Source: Homalodisca vitripennis
Lineage: Eukaryota > Arthropoda > Insecta > Hemiptera > Cicadellidae
Direction of reading: 5' to 3'
NCBI RefSeq assembly: GCF_021130785.1
Contig: NC_060215.1
Coordinates: 70,005,501-70,069,500 of the forward strand
Length of the DNA stretch: 64,000 bases
This document shows, one piece after another, positions 59,061 through 64,000 of the stretch. The position numbers and the translations under genes are program-made. The notes below the pieces were generated by a model. That model saw nothing but the letters and a program-made list of their open reading frames with translations, had not been told where the DNA came from and did not search any database. Numbering within the stretch: position 1 is the first letter of the stretch; each line of letters begins with the position of its first letter.

Positions 59061-60760
59061 TAATAGAAGGATAATAGAAAAATTAGATTTTAAATTATAT
59101 TTTTTAGTATTGTTATCATAATTAAAATTTACTACCACCTCCTGTCAACGTCTCGTAACATACCTTTTGTAACATATAACGATGGCAAATTACTGGTAAG
59201 ACAGAATTGCCGGTGGGGCCAGCATTATCAAAATTGTATTATTCACTGTTTTATACAATGAAAGATACATTATACATTGTGACTTTCGTCAAACACTCGA
59301 AACACCTTCAAACTCAGACATAAAAGTGGGTCAAATTTCTTTACAGGATCTACAGGTACAACGTAAGGCTAAAGCAATTTACATCATAGTTTATGACCAA
59401 TTAATACTTTGTAGGATGTAACATTCTCAGCACACCACATCCACATCCACATAAAGAAAGTGGAAAGACACATGTAGAAAGTAATGCCTGGATAAGATGG
59501 CCAAAAGCAGTGCAATTACCGGAGCACAGTGGATGATAGATAATCCGGCCCGGCTCCTTTTTGAAGATTAAGGGGTTTTAGTTTATTTTGAAGGTCAGTA
59601 GGGAACAGCGAAAAGCCAGGTAATGAGGTATTCTATCCAAAGTCAGAAGTTGATGTAGGGACATTAGCGCCTCTAAATATAGGGGTAAAATAGTGAAACG
59701 CTCACATTTCTTTGAAGGTTCAAGTGCTTCCCATAAGTTAAAATCACCTTAGAAGGTATACCAGATGAATGTTTCAGGCAGTTTGTGTGTGACAAAAAAG
59801 ACACATTAGCAAACATGAAGATACATTGTTCTTTTACACGATAGTTAGTTCCTTTTCACATCGTGACACCCAATCGAACACATCCATGATTACAATAGCT
59901 CATGCTCACGTGGCGTTCCTATCCTTATATATCTTGATCGAGGAGAAATGGTCATCCATATGAGCAACGTCATCCATTGTAAATTACTGGTTGATTGTGT
60001 GAACGTCAGATACACTGCTCATGAAGACCTTTAAAGGTTTACGTTTTCGTGCTTTTCCTAAAGGCCTTAATAATAGCAGTATTGAAATCATTTGAGATAG
60101 TTAGGAAACGTTTGGTAATAAGATCAAGATCACGGTTAATTTACTCTCTATGATGTGATCAAGTGACTGAATCAAGTAGTGAAACATAATATTTGGGACT
60201 CATATTATGGGCTTGAGTGCTCATTAATCCCAGCAATAGCCTTCTTCGGGTTTACCATGTTGTTACATATAAAAAATTAGATCATTGGCTCTTTAACTGC
60301 TCATTTTTGTCCTCATAATCAGTAATTCTCACCTCAAGGTATGTTAAGTTACCATCCAGTTTATTGACCTGTATTATTATCTCATTCACGTGTGTAAGAG
60401 GGGTAATACGAGTATTGATTTAGGCAGTGAGAACAGATAACTTGATAGTAAGTTCTGTTAGTTGATTCATTAGTATATTTAAAGCCTTTTACTATAATCC
60501 TCATACTTACAAGCACACTTGCGGCGCTCATTTGCTCGTGGATTTACCCAATGAAAATATTCTAAATTTTGATATCTTAACGAAGTCAGCGTGAAATATA
60601 CTATAACATAATAAATAATTATTACCAAATAAAATGAGATCCAGCTCTTTTATAATTATATCCATTTTTGATATAAGGGAAATCTTTCGTTTTATGAGGG
60701 AATAAAACGAAATTTTAAGTGACGGCAACGAAGAACCGCTGTGAAAAGAGAGGCAAACCA
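59061..60760. other. Unassigned stretch with a possible retroelement ORF1 coiled coil
   Basis: 1.7 kb. On the minus strand about 60490-60290 encodes a heptad-like stretch (MNQLTELTIKLSVLTA; HVNEIIIQVNKLDGNLTYLE; VRITDYEDKNEQL) interrupted by stops. It resembles the coiled coil of retroelement ORF1/FP-type proteins. The rest shows no frame that I can support. Confidence 0.3.
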
Positions 60761-60822
60761 CACGAGCTCCTCACGCGTAAGTTTAATGGGGCGATCAAGG
60801 CAGGCGGAGAGAAAGAGTGGGG
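60761..60822 (+). repeat. Left copy of a 62/68-bp inverted repeat
   Basis: CACGAGCTCCTCACGCGTAA, GGGGCGATCAAGGCAGGC and GAGAGAAAGAGTGGGG recur, inverted, at 63112-63179; only a 6-base indel and a few substitutions separate the copies. This copy lies 2.3 kb from the other and is far less AT-rich than its surroundings. Confidence 0.95.
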
Positions 60823-60917
60823 GCAGAGCCGAGCAGTACCGATAAATCCCGAAAATTCCTGACAAACCCTGTACATGCGGCTGATAGCGACCTCAGTTCG
60901 GAACGGTAATTATCTTA

Positions 60918-60989
60918 CGAATTAATGAGTCGTTTTATATCCGAATTAATGAGTCGTTTTATATCCGAATTAATGAGTCGTTTTATATC
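60918..60989. repeat. Three tandem 24-bp units
   Basis: The unit CGAATTAATGAGTCGTTTTA plus TATC is repeated three times without a mismatch, then the sequence breaks off at GAAC. Each unit contains TGAGTC, a bZIP/AP-1-like site. Confidence 0.97.
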
Positions 60990-61769
60990 CGAACATATCT
61001 GCAAAACATAGAAATTATATCGAAATAATTATATTAATATTGAACTTTCTTTATAACTCCAAAGACACTTTACAAAATGTGAGATGGTGCACAACGAATA
61101 AAATGTCATAATCTCATCATATTTTGCATTTCTCAAGCCTTACTTGTTTGTGCATTGACTCTTCATACCAGGCGCAAGCTTTATGTTGTCTGTCTGTCAG
61201 CTGCTGTAGATAAAATATCAAAACAAATAAACACGAATTTGAACTATGAGCATGCTTCGACAACGAATATGATTTCAGCTTAACACAAGTTGAAATTTGC
61301 CCCGAATGTTTTTACCACTGTGGGTGTTACAAGCCCCAACACCCCTCTATTTGGACTAAATTTCAGATAATTTTGTTAGTAATTTTTGTAGATTCAAAAT
61401 TTGTCTATAGATTGTTAATATCATTTCATAATTTACTAAAACCAACTATTCCACAAACATGATATACATTTCTCTGTAAAATGTTTTCGCTCCCTGAAAT
61501 TTGCTGAAATTGGCTATAGCCATTTAAGCCTATATGTCCATCCAGCTATGTGCCTAAACTACAAAATAAACCAGCTAAATGAAAATGTGGTTCCTGTTAT
61601 TGTAACTCTAGTGGTTATTCTGTGGTTATTTAAAACTCTGGTATTTATGCGTTTTAATCTGAAAGCAATTTCATCTTTACAGTACCCATTACAAAATCAA
61701 TTTCTCCAACTTACCTTTGGAAGTTATTGGCCGTAGATTAACATTACACTTAATGAGAAACACTTCAAA
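60990..61769. other. Intergenic, no gene found
   Basis: AT-rich. I see no repeat or frame that I can support; the 62-codon frame at 61548-61736 is not recognisable. Confidence 0.5.
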
Positions 61770-62075
61770 TTATTTAGTATATATATATGGTACACACTCC
61801 ATACACACCACACCACTGCTGCTGTCCGATGAGACGTTCTGAAAATTATTGATTGTTAGTTCTGAGCTATTTATAATTTTGGAGGGAAGACCAGTCCATT
61901 TTGGGATGAAACGGAAGTGGCTGGATAGTTGATAAGTCAAGCCAGCGTTTCTACGCCAGGTGCAGGGTTGCAGTATTGGTTGACTCAAATCTCCTTTCTG
62001 TAGCATGTCCTTTGATATCTTATCGTATTTTCTTTTGAGAATTTTAGTATTTGAAACACTTTGTTCAGTATTCAT
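61770..62075 (-). mobile_element. Possible LINE ORF2 tail
   Basis: The 101-codon frame reads ILKRKYDKISKDMLQKGDLS, then NAGLTYQLSSHFRFIPKWTG and LPSKIINSSELTINNFQN. This order (a basic RYxKI..DM block, then FxxRxIxxWxxLPxxI, then SxxxFxN) is that of LINE C-termini downstream of RT. The similarity is by pattern only. Confidence 0.4.
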
Positions 62076-62332
62076 ATTTTAATAACCTCAAATTATTACG
62101 ATCAAGTTTTAACTTATAGCAACAGCAATAGATTTCTCTGTCTGTTTGTTGGATATATCGAGAATGAGAAATAAGCTATAGACTTGAAATTGTGCATGCA
62201 ACTTCGACCAAGCCTGATAAGTGCCATGTGTCGTCTGGCGTACGCGATTATAATGCTGATCTGATCTATAGTACATGGCAATTATCGAATAATTTCTAAC
62301 TAATAGTAATGTAACCTACAAATTATATTTTT

Positions 62333-62587
62333 TTGATTAAGGCAGTTGAAAAATGCAATGAACCAAATATAATGATACGAAACAATTTTATTGGTTTACA
62401 TTTTAATACAAAAGATGCAATTAAAAAACTCAACTTAATTGTTGATTTTGTTTTTGGAGACCCTGAAGATCATTCTTTAACTACTATGCTAAGCAGGGCT
62501 CTTTTTAATCCTCCTGGATGTTTAATCCACTCTCGAATGTTTTCTAGCTACGCCACTGAACGTAACGAGGTTACTTTGTTACATTAG
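62333..62587 (+). other. Unrecognised open stretch, 84 codons
   Basis: The frame reads MIKAVEKCNEPNIMIRNNFI through LIVDFVFGDPEDH and LFNPPGCLIHSRMF to a stop. Its first Met is TTG in the sequence, so no ATG start supports it. Composition is protein-like, with no low-complexity bias. I do not recognise it; a fragment of a mobile-element protein or an exon of an unknown gene are both possible. Confidence 0.25.
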
Positions 62588-62702
62588 ACTTCCTTACGTC
62601 TTTTTGGGTCTTTCGATACTCCGTTGTATTGGTTTATTTGTATGTAGACAAAAGTAATTGTCTGCCATTAATTACGTTGTAAAATCAAGGTTCAATGAAA
62701 TA

Positions 62703-63003
62703 AATTTAATTGCGCTGCATCCTGCAGCATCCAGCTTTGAAAATGTAATATATATATATATATATAATATATATATATATATTGTTGTTGTACCAAATTA
62801 CTGAAATGTGTTTAATTCAGAGTAGAAGCTAAAAACACAATGGTACATTTTAAGAGGTTTGTCACATTGATTGCCTGCAATTTAATTGAGCTGCATCCTG
62901 CAACATCCAGCTTTGAAAATGTAATTTAAATATATGTATGCTGTACTAAACTACGGAAAGGGGTTTGAAAATACAGTGATACATTTTAATAGGTTTGCCA
63001 GGT
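62703..63003. repeat. Diverged tandem duplication, units of about 175 and 125 bp
   Basis: GCTGCATCCTGCAGCATCC and GCTGCATCCTGCAACATCC, each followed by AGCTTTGAAAATGTAAT, start the two units (about 62703 and 62878). Both go on to a worn TACCAAATTACTGAAA / TACTAAACTACGGAAA block and GGTACATTTTAAGAGGTTTG / GATACATTTTAATAGGTTTG. The first unit has a TA-repeat insertion at 62747-62780. Confidence 0.85.
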
Positions 63004-63111
63004 ACTGAACTAAATTAAATTCAGAGGAGTACAGAGCGAGAACGCGCGGACTGCTCATTCCACTATTCTAATACACGGGCTATCTGTAGTTGGCAGGAGG
63101 GGCCCCTCCAT

Positions 63112-63179
63112 CCCCACTCTTTCTCTCAGCCTGCCTTGATCGCCCCATTCAAATCAAACTTACGCGTGAGGAGCTCGTG
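63112..63179 (-). repeat. Right copy of the inverted repeat
   Basis: Inverted partner of 60761-60822. It lies about 160-225 bp upstream of the start codon at 63337, so it falls in the likely promoter or 5' UTR of the divergent plus-strand gene. Confidence 0.95.
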
Positions 63180-63336
63180 CAAACCAAACCACAGCGAGAG
63201 TATGTATAGCAGTTGATTACAGCTGAAGTAGAAGAACGTCTGTGTTATGATTATTTTAAGTCAGCTATAAATTTCTATTGCTCAATTTAAGTAGTAAAGG
63301 TTATTTGGTTAGTGGTAGTCGTTTTGTGCACAAAAC

Positions 63337-63452
63337 ATGGTAGAATTTAAACCAACAAACATGTCTGAAAGTGAACAGGTGCCTGACTATAAGCTAAAGA
63401 AGTACCAAATAGAGGGAAAATTACGGCAATCCATGGAAGTGGGTCAAATATG
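63337..63452 (+). CDS. First coding exon of an unidentified gene
   Basis: ATG at 63337 has A at -3 and G at +4, and an in-frame TAG lies 7 codons upstream, so it is a plausible true start. The frame MVEFKPTNMSESEQVPDYKL, then KKYQIEGKLRQSMEVGQIW, is charged and predicted soluble, with no signal peptide. It runs to a donor TG/GTACGT after 38 codons and 2 bases. A second Met is at codon 9. The next exon is beyond the window. I do not recognise the protein. It is transcribed away from the plexin gene, with 24 kb of repeat-rich DNA between the two starts. Confidence 0.5.
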
Positions 63453-64000
63453 GTACGTTTTTGAAATATGTTTACCTAAGTAACTCATACACTGGCCAAG
63501 GTAGATTTATTATTGGTAGCTAGGCCCAAGTCCCATTTTCATTTGGCCTTGAAAATGTATAAGAATTTTCATCTCTAATTCATTAGTATTGCTATTATTA
63601 GAGCAAAAAATTGTACTTAAATGTTCGAATAGAGAACTAGGTTGAACTGATGAAAATTTAAATGGATGTCACGTTAATTAAAACTTTAGACATTCTATCC
63701 AATCTATTCTGCAAGGAGTAAAACCTACCTAACACTAGATTGTTATCCAAATATTAACACACTATAGTACATGATGCATGCAAGATGGGCTGCAGCATAA
63801 TAAGTGGCCACCAACACAATTGAATCATGATTATCGAATAATATTGAAACATCAATATTCATAACCATCTAATAATTCTGAAAACAGAAAAGAAAATATG
63901 CCAGATCAAATAATTTAGTAGGTATTTCAAAGAACAATTTAATTCTGGCTTTTAATCTTATAAAAAGATTAATATATTAATGATAAATAAAAAGCTATCT
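63453..64000. other. Start of intron 1 of the plus-strand gene
   Basis: This AT-rich stretch follows the GTACGT donor. I see no second exon or repeat in the 548 bases available. Confidence 0.4.

Noticed and set aside
1..64000. CRISPR arrays, rRNA genes, bacterial operons, or a new multi-gene defence or metabolic system
   Set aside because: The window is an animal gene with introns and transposons; no clustered unknown genes or repeat-spacer arrays exist.

Overview
This is a eukaryotic window, strongly AT-rich, with the architecture of an insect genome: small exons with GT-AG introns, and introns and flanks full of piggyBac-like, mariner-like and LINE debris. Transposase and ORF wording typical of insect mariners and jockey/CR1-group LINEs supports an insect. 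I cannot name the species from sequence alone; a hemipteran or similar repeat-rich insect is only a guess.

The main gene lies on the minus strand and fills about 1-39 kb. It is a plexin, most like insect Plexin B, the cell-surface semaphorin receptor of axon guidance. I joined 13 coding exons, from a signal peptide at 38944 to the fourth IPT domain at 2490. They form one open frame of 3702 nt (1234 codons): signal peptide, sema domain, PSI1, an IPT-like spacer, PSI2, a second spacer, PSI3, then IPT1 to IPT4. Eleven of the twelve junctions in the window are phase 0; the exon 4-5 junction inside PSI1 is phase 2. The transmembrane segment and cytoplasmic GAP domain lie beyond the left edge.

The introns hold most of the mobile DNA. 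There are several short TTAA-flanked piggyBac-like elements with different terminal inverted repeats; one keeps an N-terminal and another a C-terminal piece of transposase. There are also two ~1.0-1.3 kb mariner/Tc1 elements with TIRs at both ends and dead transposases, a possible pogo-like MITE, and three LINE fragments, all in the same orientation as the gene.

The right part (39-63 kb) is intergenic and repeat-dominated: hairpin MITEs, a tRNA-like SINE, microsatellites, and a LINE cluster at 50-59 kb. In that cluster a nearly complete two-ORF LINE (minus strand, 53.2-57.5 kb) seems to have landed inside an older plus-strand LINE relic. At 63337 a second, divergent gene begins on the plus strand with a good start context and a splice donor; only its first coding exon is visible and I do not recognise it. 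A ~65 bp inverted repeat pairs the DNA just upstream of that exon with a site 2.3 kb away. I found no rRNA, canonical tRNA or CRISPR, and no new multi-gene system.
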